Of a stretch of DNA of 64,000 bases, positions 14,675-25,935 are shown piece after piece; positions within the stretch are counted from its first letter, which is position 1; each line of letters begins with the position of its first letter. The notes under the pieces are model-generated. The model was not told the DNA's origin. It ran no database searches and was given only the letters and a program-made list of their open reading frames with translations. Position numbers and translations under genes: made by a program. Where the stretch lies: contig JAGGNK010011225.1 in the NCBI GenBank assembly GCA_017590115.1, positions 2,109,387 through 2,173,386 on the forward strand, written 5' to 3'. This DNA is from Montifringilla adamsi (Eukaryota > Chordata > Aves > Passeriformes > Passeridae).

Positions 14675-15100
14675 TAGAATCACAGGATGGTAGAATGTCT
14701 TGTGTTGGAGGGGATCTTAAAAATCTTTCAGCTCAAACCCCTTTTCCATGGACAGGGATATCTTACGCTAGGTCAGGTAGGTGTTGCAGGGCCCCATCCA
14801 ACTTGGCCTTAAAGACTTCCAGGAATGGGGCATTTTCTCTGGGCAGAGAGTTCCAGTGCCTCGCCACCCTCACAGTATAAATTTCCTCCAGATTTCTAAC
14901 ATAAACCTACCCCCTATTGGTTCAAAGCCTTCATCACTTGTCCTGTCACTCCATGACCTTGTAAAAAGTCCCTCTCCACTTTTTTATAGCTCTTCTTTAG
15001 GTATCGGAATGTGCTCTAAGGTCTCCCTGGAGCCTTCTCTTCTTCAGGCAAACAGCCCCAATACTCTCAGCCTGTCTTTATAGGTGAGGTAATTGCACTA
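14675..15100 (-). mobile_element. CR1 LINE, 5'-truncated, minus strand
   Basis: The plus strand starts with 'agaatcacaggatggtagaa', the reverse complement of a CR1 3' terminus, and proceeds through the standard CR1 tail (gccccatccaacttggcctt, ttccagtgcctcgccaccct, agtccctctccac, ggtctccctggagccttctc, ctctcagcctgtctttatag). It then stops abruptly, as expected for 5' truncation during target-primed reverse transcription. Its length of about 425 bp is typical of avian CR1 copies. The 3' untranslated region and the very end of ORF2 are represented, so open frames within it (14,695-15,083) are not genes. An A16 run follows at 15,129-15,144. Confidence 0.95.
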
Positions 15101-17389
15101 AGCATTCTGAAAGGAGTAAGTTGAAAATAAAAAAAAAAAAAAAACAACTTCTGAGTAACATTCTGTGATTTCTACCCAATTATTCTCTACTGAGTTCATA
15201 AAAGTACTCTCCTGTGTGTCATTGAACTTATTTGTTTGAGGAAGAAGCAATAAGAAACAGTAAGAAATACAGATTTTGAATATTGGTTTTAGGAGAAAAT
15301 GCAGAGATTAAAAAACCCTAATGAATTCTCTGAAGGCTCCACTGTGCACTTTTCCTTTACTTAATCTTCCACAGCCAAGATAATTGACAGAAATAGCAAC
15401 TCAAAACTACTTTTGTAAAAAATAGACCTCCTCAAAAACATTTCTATTATAAATTTTCACTTACAACACCATAAATAACATGAACACACACTGTACATTA
15501 CACAGAATTGGTATGCAATTTCTTATTCTCCTTACTACATCATATAGAGAAAAAATCCTCACCTTGGAAAATAATGTAAAGCTTTTAGCACTCAAAAGTC
15601 AGAGTGATTTCTCACTTCTGTGAGCAAAATAATTCTGAAATGTTTAACACTCTAGAAATACATTTTTGCTTTATGAGGATAATACTTTAAAAGAAGAAAG
15701 AGGGAGTGGGGGACGCATGAATTTGATTCCAGACATGTTTGTTATAATTTAGAGGAGTTGCACATAAATCCAAAGACTGCATGCAAATCAAAAAATCATG
15801 AAGGATTTGGGGTTTTTCTTTTCCTGAGTCCGTGGTCTTGGAAAAAAAAACCCCAAGTCCTTATTTTTTTGGCCTGCTATTCATAGTACAGGAAACCAAA
15901 GAGCTAAACCATCTCCTGCAAGGCACTTTTATTCAGTCTGAGACATATAGCAGGTAGTTCCTGTCTGTACAAACAAGGAAGAAAGTTCTACTTAAAGCAC
16001 TGACTGTTCTTATGATCCCAGTTTTCAATCTCTCAATTCACACCAGGGACAAACAAATTTTTGTATCCTAATAATAATTCTGCAGAATGTCATAAGGATT
16101 TTTTGGTTCAGACCCTGCTAACTTTTACATGCACAGGCTCATTCAGTCAGAAAGATTTCTTCCTGTCCTACTACACAATGTGTTCTTGATCATAAATGAG
16201 CAATCACTGAAAGCATTGAACAAAATCTTTCCAGGAAGGGTGTACTTCAGTGTTGCCAATGAACCATGCTAGAGGACCACTATTATATTTTTGAAATCTT
16301 TATGACTGCTGCTAGAGAAATCAGAGCTGTAAGGCATCATTGAGTTAAGTTAAAACATCCATCCTTATGAGAGGAAAAGAATGGGGGGGAAAATGGCCTA
16401 GCCAGTGTGTGCCACAGAAACAACTTTGCATCCTTTGAAGTTGAAGCATCTCTGACACTTACCTATCCTGGTTCTCAGTGATAATGAGTACCACAAACAT
16501 GCCAAGGTTCAAGGGAACACAGACAATGGAGTATTATTCTGTTGTTCACAACATTATACTCCTTGTTCTTCTGTATGTGGGATTAGCCAGCAATGTAGGC
16601 TTTTTCTGTCCTTTAGCATAAACACACATAATTCATCAGTACAGGCACTGCACAAATATAACACAGCTGTACCATCCCCTCCCTTTGCAGGATTTATGGC
16701 CAGCCCTGAAAAACTGGAATGTGCAGGCAACCTGACTGCAGACTGACTCCATTTGTAAACAATTTGTACACAAGGTAAATTACAGGATTCTCAGATTATT
16801 TCTGAGAGCCTTGTATTGTGCCTCCAGAGACACTGTTGAAACTTCTTGAACTGTTCTGTCCCCTATGCATGTTTTCCAGGAGACCATTTATTTTTCTTGT
16901 GATTTCAAAATCTTTTCCTTCTATGTTCTTCATACCAGCAGTAAAGAATGAAGGTGAAGGATGATGTCTGAATTAACACCGCTATTGTAGAATATTCTTT
17001 AAAAGAGCTGTGAAAGATATTTGCTTAAAATATGAAATACGAAACCTAGAAGAGAATTTAAGTGACAGGCTCCAATTTTTATGGAGACAGATGGTCTACC
17101 TAGCTTTTCATATAATCTTTTTAAAAACAAATCATATAATAACAAACATATAATCTTTGTTAAAAACAAAAGATACAAAATCTTCCGATATTTTTCTAAT
17201 TGGGCCATACAGTCTAGACAGTTGCTTTGATTTCCTTCTTTGAGTGAAGGGAATAGGTTGAAAGAGGTGTCAGATTAGTTTAGGTCTATTATGCAATATG
17301 ATTCATTTGAGACAAGTTCTGTTTGCAATCTTTTTTTCTCGTAAGAACTCAGATTTTTATCCATTAGATTAAAAGATCATTACTGAGAC
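15101..17389. other. Anonymous AT-rich DNA containing one long hairpin
   Basis: No gene or repeat family recognised. It contains an A16 tract (15,129-15,144) and the long inverted repeat listed separately at 15,789-15,871. Confidence 0.5.
15789..15871. ncRNA. Long near-perfect hairpin, pre-miRNA-like shape (speculative)
   Basis: The plus-strand sequence folds back on itself. Arm 15,801-15,817 pairs with 15,846-15,862 over 17 positions with a single T/G mismatch (a wobble in RNA). After a one-base bulge (C at 15,818) the stem continues as 15,819-15,824 with 15,840-15,845, leaving a loop of about 15 nt. Below the main stem, 15,789-15,795 pairs with 15,865-15,871 across small bulges. In total about 32 base pairs lie in 83 nt, the size and shape of a microRNA precursor. 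Much of the stem is A/T homopolymer plus a GGGG/CCCC block, so it could also be a foldback (MITE-like) element or a simple inverted duplication. No family is recognised, and nothing in the sequence shows it is transcribed. Confidence 0.3.
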
Positions 17390-17665
17390 AAGTACAGTTT
17401 AATGTCTTCATCAATGACAAAGATAATGGAATCAAGAGCATATTTAGCAATTTGTCAGATGACTCCAAACTGAGTGGGGCAGTTGACACACCTAAGTGAT
17501 GGGATGCCATCCAGAGGGATCTGGACAAAATAAAGAAGTTAGTTGAAAGGGAATTTCATGTGTTTTAACAAGACCAAGTGCAAGATGCCACACCTGGGTC
17601 AAGGCAAACCCCACTATCAACACAGGGGTAGGGTTGAATGGATCAGAACAGAAAATATTTGAGTA
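17390..17665 (+). mobile_element. CR1 LINE internal fragment (RT region)
   Basis: Plus-strand matches to CR1 ORF2 around and after the catalytic motif: 'cttcatcaatgacaaagata', then the segment equivalent to FADDSKLSG (here LSDDSKLSG-like), 'gcagttgacacacct', 'gggatgccatccagagggat', 'aacaagaccaagtgcaagat' and 'cacctgggtcaaggcaa'. The frame is interrupted by stops. The 3' terminus of CR1 is absent, so either the copy was cut by a later deletion or its tail has diverged beyond recognition. Confidence 0.9.
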
Positions 17666-18363
17666 TCATAAATGCTAGACTACAAAGTCTGACCTGGTTT
17701 TGTCTTTGTTCTAGAAGTCCTATTTATGAAAAATAAAGCCATATGTAGAACATACAATGTCTTTGTCTCCTGACTCCACATTAAGCTAAATAGGCCTCAA
17801 GCTGACCTTTTTTTTTTTAAGGTAATCCCTTTAGATGAGCATTGTTAGCTTCCCAACATTAACTGACTGAAGATCCTCAAGCCATCTTGTGGCTCAGTTT
17901 AAGGAAGTTTAAGCTACAGTGGTTGCACTATGTGTCTGGAACAGATAAAGGGATTTATAGCAATAAAGATTTTTCTGATATCCTCATTCTAAATCTTTGT
18001 AAGCACAAAAACTTACTTTTTATTTAAAAATATAAAAAAAAAGATGTTTGAAGACACAAAAGATGTATTACACTTGCAGTGTCCTGTAAGCTGCAGTTTC
18101 TTATCGCAAAAAGATTTATATCCCGTGATCTCAATGATGCATTGCTTTTTGCAGATGCTATTGCAGCTGGGGAGAAGGGAATGGTAAATGGTTTTCCACT
18201 TCTATAAAAGAGAGATAACTGGTTTGCTTAAGTATTTTTGTGTGCAAAGTAATGGATCATATTAATCACATCCACACTCAAAGTAGAAATTTAAGAGAGC
18301 TTTCACCTAACGTATCATCAACTGTACTTTGTCATTGAGTGGTAGGACATACATTAACATGAA

Positions 18364-18365
<2 letters not shown>

Positions 18366-18412
<47 letters not shown>
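18366..18412. repeat. (TG)n microsatellite, about 23 units
   Basis: An uninterrupted TG dinucleotide run on the plus strand. It is long enough to be length-polymorphic in a population. The Cys/Val-alternating open frame that starts here (18,369-18,635) is a product of the repeat. Confidence 0.97.
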
Positions 18413-18414
<2 letters not shown>

Positions 18415-20959
18415 TTGTTGACACACACATATTCACACATGGATTTGGAAGCAAGAGGGTAAGGGAGAGAGGAAAGCAATTAAGGCCTCTCTTCCAAGCT
18501 TTTTTATTCTATTCTCTAGGAAAAGGTTCACCTGCTCATTGCTCTCTGAAAACACTGAATCATTTTAACTGGAACACAGTCTTGCAATATATTAACTACA
18601 TGCTCAGCATCAAACCTCATTCAGCCTCAGAGTGATGTAGGGTTATTATGAAATCCTTCCTTTCAGCACCATGCAAGCTTTCTGTGGTTATTTTTTTTTC
18701 CTGTAAACAGAATTTCCAAATTGTAATGAGTTATATTTTGACAGTAATAGTATGATAATGCCATCATGACTTTAGAAGGTTTAACCCTAACAAGAGCTTC
18801 CTTTTCAGAGGGAATGGGCTTTCTGCAATTACCAGTGGAGCCTGCATAAAATTTGGGAGAGTGGCATACTGTGGTTGAACTCTAAATTCTGATGCTGGCA
18901 GTTTTCTCCGCTTTTTGGGGAGTCAGTCTTATTCATGGCTGTACTGCAGAAATTCATCTTAAAAGCAGTAAATAGCTAAGATCAAGACTGAGAGGCAAGA
19001 GGAGGACACAATGGAGATATGCCAGACTCAATGTAAATGAAAAAGTGATTATATTTTTACTTAATATCACTGTCCAGATGTCTGCAAGAGAGATGGGTCA
19101 GATAAGTAAAGTGAGGTTTTAAACTACTTTGACAGCTAAAGTGTAGATGTCCCTGCAAGACAGAAATTGTCTTTCTGCTAAAACCTCAAGGTGTTTTACT
19201 AGGCCTTGAAGAAACCTATCTGACAACAATTTCAGATATTTCCTTCACAATTAGCTGCAAAAGTGTTTTGGCTGGGTTTTGTTTCATTGTGATAGTTTTT
19301 TGTTTGCAACATTGAAGTAATTAGGGAATAGGTTCAGGCATGTTCGCCTGATTATCTGAAAGTAAAGAAGAGTTGTCCTAATGTAACTATAGCTTCCAAG
19401 AAGATTCAATAATGGATTTAGGATCTTTGGAGAAACACATAAACATTTCAGCTATGAAACTTCATTTGTTCCACTTCCCTCCTATGACAAGAAAGGTCTC
19501 CTCTGTGGTGTTAGCAGAAAAAAATGCAACTATTCGCACCAATCGAGCAATCTTTACAGTCTTCTTAGATTAAGGAACACTGCCTCAAACTGCTTTTAGA
19601 AAGTGATATTTGTAGCACCTAGCTGAAATCTTCAAGGGATACTTGACTAGAATAATGCTTTTTCAGGCAGTACATCATGTAAGTCACATTTCTTACACAT
19701 AGAGAACCACAATTTATACTAAAATACAAAAGATTACTTTGAAAGTGGCTTGATTTAACTTTTGTAGGAAAATAAACATAAAGTCTGCTGCTACTAGCTT
19801 TTCCTATTTTTTGTCTTCTCTTCCCTTCAAACCCACACTGGAGTTCTGTAAATATATATGGCTGTATATTTGTATTGTGCTTTGATGGGTGATTTTTTTC
19901 CTCTTCCTCCATGTCTAGTCACTAGTTTTGGATTAAAGAAGCACAAATAGATACATAAAAGCCATGAGTCAGAGCTTTGTCTAAATACAGCTGAAAACCA
20001 ATGTTCTCAAAACTGCCCCTAAACAGAAACAGAAAAAATAAGATTATGTTAAAAATACTTTGTTTTAAAATAGCTCTTTAAGTTTCAGGAGACTAGAGTG
20101 GGGGAATATTTATTACATTTTTCTTTCCAGAAGTTTAATTTATATTTCTATAGAGACAAGACAGCAAAGACGTGTGGAAGATGAGATAAGCAAGTGACAT
20201 TTCAAAACAAGGAATAGATTTGAATGAAGGGGGAAAATTATAAATAATAGGGAATTAGCCTTTTAAAACAGTTTGACTTACTAAGAAGAGAATATAAAAT
20301 ACATTAAAGTAAATGTCAAAAACTTAGCTGAACAAGAGATATCTTATGTGAGCTTGATAGTATGACCCTCTCAGTTGTTAAAGTCCCTCTTAGGAACAGT
20401 CATACCTTATTGTAGTGATATAGCCTAGTGAGAACCAATCAAATGTACAGTATTGGTGTAAAAGGATGATTAATCTGTGTCTAAGGTTTGGGATCTGTTT
20501 CTATATGCAGAATTTTAAACTTACATTCTTCATAGTAATATTGTTGCTTCCAATTAGATATTTACGAATGGTCTTTGACAAAGTTACATGATGAAAAGCA
20601 ACAGAATGGTGTTTGAACACATCATATGTGTTGTGCTACTGAATCATAGCTGTACTACCACAGTATTAAAGCAATTGTTTTAATTATTAATTATTGATCA
20701 TGTTAAGAGCTTCTTCTTCCTGAAATAAATCTACTGCTTATTGCAATAAATCCATAATATAGTAAAAGTTTAAAAATTGTTTGTCTTGAGAGGTTTCCTT
20801 TCCACATTTTGTTGTGTTTACGACCTTTGTCTCTGTCAGAGATCAGACACATTAGTTACACCTTCCACTTTGAGTATAAATAGTATCCAATCATAAAAAA
20901 TATTATGGATTTCTTTATATTATTAAGATCCTTTTGCAGCTACATCTAAAATTACTCTT

Positions 20960-21070
20960 GTTCTGAGGCTGGTGGTTTTGCTTGGATTGTTTTTTTCTAA
21001 GTTTTTTGTTTGTTTCTTTGTTGATTTTTTGGGGGTGCTTTTATCTTTGTGGGGGGTTTTTGGGAGGGTA
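20960..21070. repeat. T/G-rich low-complexity tract with four G runs
   Basis: The plus strand is almost entirely T and G, and at 21,030-21,068 has G5, G6, G3 and G3 runs, the first separated from the second by about 15 bases. The arrangement could allow a G-quadruplex, but the first loop is long. Confidence 0.6.
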
Positions 21071-23561
21071 ATGGTGTAGGATAGTCTTTGCATTATTTTA
21101 TCATTATTACTTACTGAAATAAATTGGACTGTAGAGTTATTATATACTTCAACATTAAGTTTACAGGAATATCACCCATACAATTGAATTCTGTTTTTTT
21201 AGATACAAATACTTGCAAGTGTACTTTGTTCCAGGCGCTAAAGTCATCCAAGGAAGCAAATGGAGGTTTGAGTTGAGCACATACATTGTATTTCCCATGC
21301 TATATATATACATATGTGGAAGATAGTTACATACAAATTTAGAAACAAACTTAGATACAATTTTATACAAAATGTTTTCATTTGAACTGTGACTATATAC
21401 TCTTAGTACACTGTGTTTAGTGAAAAAATGCTACCATGTGTCATGAAAATGTTGCAAAAATATTTTCATGTTCAAATGGGGTTTTTCATGCTCATAACTT
21501 ACTGAAACATTCCATTTTTTTGTGTTGAATTTATGCATTGCTTGAAGGAAATAAAGAAAATATGTTTGAGATCCTGTATATTTAATAAGAATTAAAAAAC
21601 ACCCCATATTCTCTAGGCATGCCATGCAATAACCATAAATTCAGGAGTGGGGCTTTTAGTACTTTTGACCCCAGGTTACCTGAAGAAACTGATGTTTAAA
21701 GATTAGATAGCTTTTGGGCTTTTAAAAAATTTTATTCTGACTAACGTCATGCGAGTGCACAGTTGATTATGCACACTGATTAATTACATTGACTCATTTA
21801 TTTAAAACATAATCAAGAATTATGTTTTAATACTTCTTTATTGTAAAGATAGCTTGTGGGACAGATTATTTGTGGTTCTTTGACTCCAAACAAGTGTTCA
21901 CATTCCTTCTGAGACAAAATGTACATTTCTAAAACATTTTCCAATCTTTGTATATTTTTTACAAAGAAATATCTGCTGGTGTTTATGTCTGCTGAGAACC
22001 AAGAATAACTTTAGAGCTTCATACTCTACAGATTTTATTTTACTGCCATTTGGTACCCTAACTAAATTCAGTATAGCAAATTGCAAGCATCTTCTTCTCT
22101 TTATACCTTGGATTTTGTTACCTGGGAAGAACAGACATTAAAGCCTTTCTACAAGACATGTGAAAGTACTACCTGTGATAGCACACATGAAAATACTTAG
22201 ATGCCTGAATGCTGTTTATTCAAATCACACTCCTGTAGATGAAAAAAAATCCATAAATTTAACTATTCTTGAAATATTTAAGCAAAGTAATTAAGTATTT
22301 AGATTGATGATTTCAGAATACCTAGAATGCACTAAAAGGCCACAAAATAGTAGATATGACCTACAGTCAAAATACTTAACAAATCAGAGTTCACAGCACT
22401 GAGAAGATACTTTTTGTTTAAGGAACTCTTGGAGCAATACTGTCTTCTCCCCAACAATAAGGGAAATCACAAGGCAAGATAATAAAAAGGGAAGATGTCC
22501 ATATAGCTGGAAATATAATAGTGGACTACTAAAAGAATGGACTGAAAGAAGTTTTTTTAGGAAACCAGTCCTAACACTGTCACTAACAGGAGAAACACTT
22601 CTTGATCAGCAAGAGCTAGTTAATCTGTGGAAAAAAAAACCCTTCAATTGGATTATGCAGCATAATCTCCAAAACTCTTTAGGATCAGGTAGATATGTTT
22701 AGCAGAGACATCTCTACTTCTTTTAAGTTTTATAAGTTTGTCTGTGTCTGATCTCCTCTAGTCCCTTCTGGTGGCATATTTATGATGTTTTTATGTGTTT
22801 GGCCTTTTGTTCTAAAGGTATTTAAGTATGTTGGCAAAAAGAGGATTTCTCTGTGTTTTAGTGGGTGGAGGGAAGGTTTTCTCATCCTAAGGGTGAGATT
22901 TATCTTCCCTAAAATGCCTAAAAGCCTCTGAAGCTTAATATTTAATCCAAATCAGTCATTAAGGCTTCTTTTATCTTCAGAGACTTTTACCTGATTTTAG
23001 ACAAGGTTCAGAAACTGGACAGGTAACTTAGATTCTGGAGATCTTACTTGCTCATTGACCAAAGAGGATTATGATTAGATGGCATTTTAGAGTAGATGCT
23101 TGACTTTCCAGTGTTTGAAATTGACATTATGAATTTGGACTGAAATTATGAAAATCTTTCTGTGGAGCTGTCTGAATAGCTGTTTGGGATCACAAAGGAA
23201 CAGACTGAGTGTCAGCATCCATACCGAGAAGCTAAATGTGTCATGAAATGACCTCTCTTTCTGAAGTCCTCTGATACAGAAGAATCTGTACTCACATGAG
23301 GGACTAACAAAGGGACTAAGAGAGAGATTTTATGCCAGAATTAGTGCTCAAAAACTCACCAGTCCACTTTTCTCTAACTCTTCCTATAACCCTGTCATTT
23401 GCTGCTGATAGGAGACATCATCACACTGTATCAGTACCAGCACTCAACACAGACATAGTGTTGCAGAGGAATTATAATCAAGTAATGGTTGAACTTGTAA
23501 AGAAGCTCATGTGATGGAAAGTGTCTCCACAGCTAAGAGTGCAGCCTTGGTTTCCAGCTTG

Positions 23562-23870
23562 AAAGGTCAGCTGGTTGAACCCCTGGTTCAAGCAGGGCCA
23601 TGTAGAGCAGGACCATACCCAGATGTTTTTTCTAGATAATTAAGGATGGAAACTCTACATCCTCTCTGGGCAGCTTGTGCTTGTGCTCTGTCACCATCAC
23701 AGTGAAAAAGTGTTTCTTTGTACTCAGAGACATCCTCTTGTTTCTGGTTCAAGACCTTTGCAAATGGCTCTGTCACTGGGCACCCCTGAAAAGAGTCTGG
23801 ATTATTCTTCTTTGCACCATCTTTTCAGGTATTTATGAGCATTCATAGAAATCCTTGAGTCCTTTTCTTT
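23562..23870 (-). mobile_element. CR1 LINE fragment, minus strand
   Basis: The plus strand carries reverse-complement CR1 3' sequence: 'ggttgaacccctggttcaag', 'cagggccatgtagagcagga', 'ctctctgggcagcttgtgct', 'gctctgtcaccatcacagtg', 'gtcactgggcacccctgaaa' and 'ttctttgcaccatcttttca'. The last bases resembling the 3' octamer repeat are not clear, and the 5' end is truncated near 23,870. It contains no intact frame. Confidence 0.92.
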
Positions 23871-25370
23871 ATGTGTGACAAATAAACCACTCAAATAAAA
23901 AAAGCTCAGAGGAGGTGGGAAAGGGTGGTGATCCCATGAAGACCAGGAAATGTGTGACTGACCACAGCTAATACAAAGAAACAACGTTTTCCCAATACAA
24001 AAGGGAACAAAACAGCTACAACAATTGAGTGGATCATCAGGTGTTACAAATATTTATCCCTGAGTTCAATAAAACAGTGTAAATATCTTCCTGAGCTACC
24101 AAGACCAGCATGAGAGGTCCTTTCTGGTGAATGAAGACACCCAGAATTTTGGTGATGAGTATATTCTGTGATACAGTAGTGAGAGTCACATTTGCATTGT
24201 GATTGAACTCTGTATTGCAATTGCTGTCATTTTCTATGGGTAACTTAAATTTATATTGTATTTTCACAAGTGTTAAAACAGAAATCCTGGGTGACATCAA
24301 CAGTCTTCAGATAGGTAAATCTCATATTTAACATCATACTCTGCATTTCTGAAATTCCTAAAACAGCCTGGTTAGAGGGCTCTGACACTAGGCTAAACAG
24401 TCTCAGATCTCTTTCCCTTTCCTTACATGAAAATTTGTCTAGTTCCTCAATCTATAAATGTAGAAAACTACAGTGCAGTAATGGAAGCCAGGAGTTTCTC
24501 AATCAAATCTATATTTTGATGATTGACTGCAGTGATATGAATTGATCAGACAGGCTGGATGATACTCAATCAGTCCCTGATGCACAGCTTGAGCTGAGGA
24601 GATTGGCAAATCTTTTCATTAGCACTGGATGCAGCAGGCTCCTTTATGTCTACCCTGGCATCACTCCCATTTTGTGATCTGGTAACAGAGAAGGGAGAGA
24701 CAGGCATTGCATGTTCTAGATACAGGTTGTTTGGGAAAGGCCTTGGCATGAAAAAGTGAGTTTACATTCATAGAAGTATTTTGTTGATTGGATTACTTTG
24801 AATTAGAATTAATGTAGCATATGAAAAATATGCTGCATTTTTTTAACTTGTCTCATTTGATTTCTCCATTGTACTAAGTTCTGTTCCATTTTTATATAGT
24901 TATTTTCTGTAATTTAATTTCTAATTATGCAATATTAGCTTTGCAAATTTTTCTAATTTCTAAAATAAGAAAAGCAACATAATTAAGTTATAGCTCCCTA
25001 TAATAAACAAATCAATCAACACACATATCGCTGGAATTCTAATACATTTTAGTCAGGTAAAAGCTGTGACTTTTGAAAGTATCTACAACTTATTCTTCTC
25101 ACAGGTATCGTGTGTTGTACACCCACATTATGTGTGATAAAAAAGTCAGAGATTAGAGTTTAGGTTAGATCACCCTAAAAATTATGATTTCTTGGTCTGT
25201 GGGTCTACTTTCTATACTGTGATTACTGAAAGCCTGAAAAATATTTTTCCCGTGGAAAGTTACTCTCAATAATACAAGACAAATTATCCAAAATTTAAAT
25301 CCAAAAAGCAAATACAATCAATGATTTATGCATTTTGCTTAAAGAGACAAACCAAAATGGGATGGTGCAT
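23871..25370. other. Anonymous AT-rich DNA
   Basis: No gene recognised. The minus strand is open for 87 codons at 24,037-24,300, with a mixed composition that is not low-complexity, but there is no known motif, promoter or convincing splice context, and one frame of this length is expected by chance in so much sequence. Confidence 0.45.
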
Positions 25371-25678
25371 TGTTGCAGCAACGAGTGACACAGAGACCCC
25401 AGGCAGGTGCAAAGTGCTCTTTATTGCCAAAAACTGGGCCTTTTTAAGCAGTTAGCCTGTAACCGGTTTTTAAGGCACAACAAGCCCAAGTGAACCAACC
25501 GCGATGTGGACATGCAGCAGTCACTCAGCACACCTCTCACGTCTCTCACGTCTCTCACATCTCTCACCCCCTATTCCAGCTGAGTTGCTCTCCCATAGCT
25601 CCCCTCTACATAGCCTAAGTTACAGGCTGGAGCCATGTTACAAGGCCTTCCCTTTTAGAGCCTTACCTGTTGGTAACA
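25371..25678 (-). mobile_element. 3' LTR of an endogenous retrovirus-like element
   Basis: A 308-bp segment with TGTT...AACA inverted ends. Read on the minus strand it has a TATA-like TTAAAAA at about 25,440-25,447 and AATAAA at 25,420-25,425, in U3-R-U5 order. The unit CTCTCACGT is repeated in U3 (about 25,535-25,567). A polypurine tract and Env-like coding remnant lie directly upstream on the same strand, so this is the 3' LTR of a truncated provirus and not a solo LTR. The about 300-bp length and adjoining Env type would fit a class II avian ERV, but I do not assign a family. Confidence 0.85.
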
Positions 25679-25680
25679 AT

Positions 25681-25693
25681 TCCCCCTTCTTTG
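25681..25693 (-). promoter_or_regulatory. Polypurine tract of the ERV
   Basis: On the minus strand this reads AAAGAAGGGGGA, two or three bases before the TG that opens the LTR. This is the standard position of the primer for plus-strand DNA synthesis in retroviruses, and it fixes the LTR edge and element orientation. Confidence 0.85.
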
Positions 25694-25764
25694 TTTATGT
25701 GTTGCACAGCTAAAACTGTCTGCACCAGTAAAGCCATTATCTAATCAAGACTACTATTGATCAT

Positions 25765-25935
25765 TCATTGCACACGAGATAAAATACATGGGATACATAC
25801 CACAATCATTAAGAACATACCAAGGATAACTATGCCATGCACTACTAAGTGTTTAAGCCATGCCCCAAAACTGAGGTTGTCAAGTCATGAAGACACCCTA
25901 CCCTAAATCCCATTCCCAACTGTATACCATACAGC
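25765..25935 (-). pseudogene. Endogenous retroviral env remnant (transmembrane C-terminus)
   Basis: Minus-strand translation ending at a stop at 25,765-25,767 gives a strongly hydrophobic segment (about 25 residues rich in Val, Ile, Leu, Met) preceded by a Trp-containing juxtamembrane stretch and followed by a short Cys-containing tail. This is how a retroviral Env transmembrane subunit ends. The frame upstream is broken by at least two stops and then becomes unrecognisable near 25,935, so no gag, pol or surface subunit remains. Its place just upstream of the polypurine tract and LTR is the normal env position. It is a dead viral relic. Confidence 0.7.

Larger units (their letters stand above)
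17666..23561. other. Anonymous AT-rich DNA, no gene seen
   Basis: About 5.9 kb without recognised genes. It contains a (TG)n microsatellite (18,366-18,412) and a T/G-rich tract at 20,960-21,070. Open frames reach at most 97 codons (19,619-19,912 minus) and match nothing I know. Confidence 0.5.

Noticed and set aside
18369..18635. 88-codon frame starting Met-Cys-Val-Cys-Val
   Set aside because: Product of the (TG)n microsatellite.
24037..24300. 87-codon minus-strand frame with protein-like composition
   Set aside because: No motif, no convincing splice sites and no neighbouring exon; I could not distinguish it from chance.
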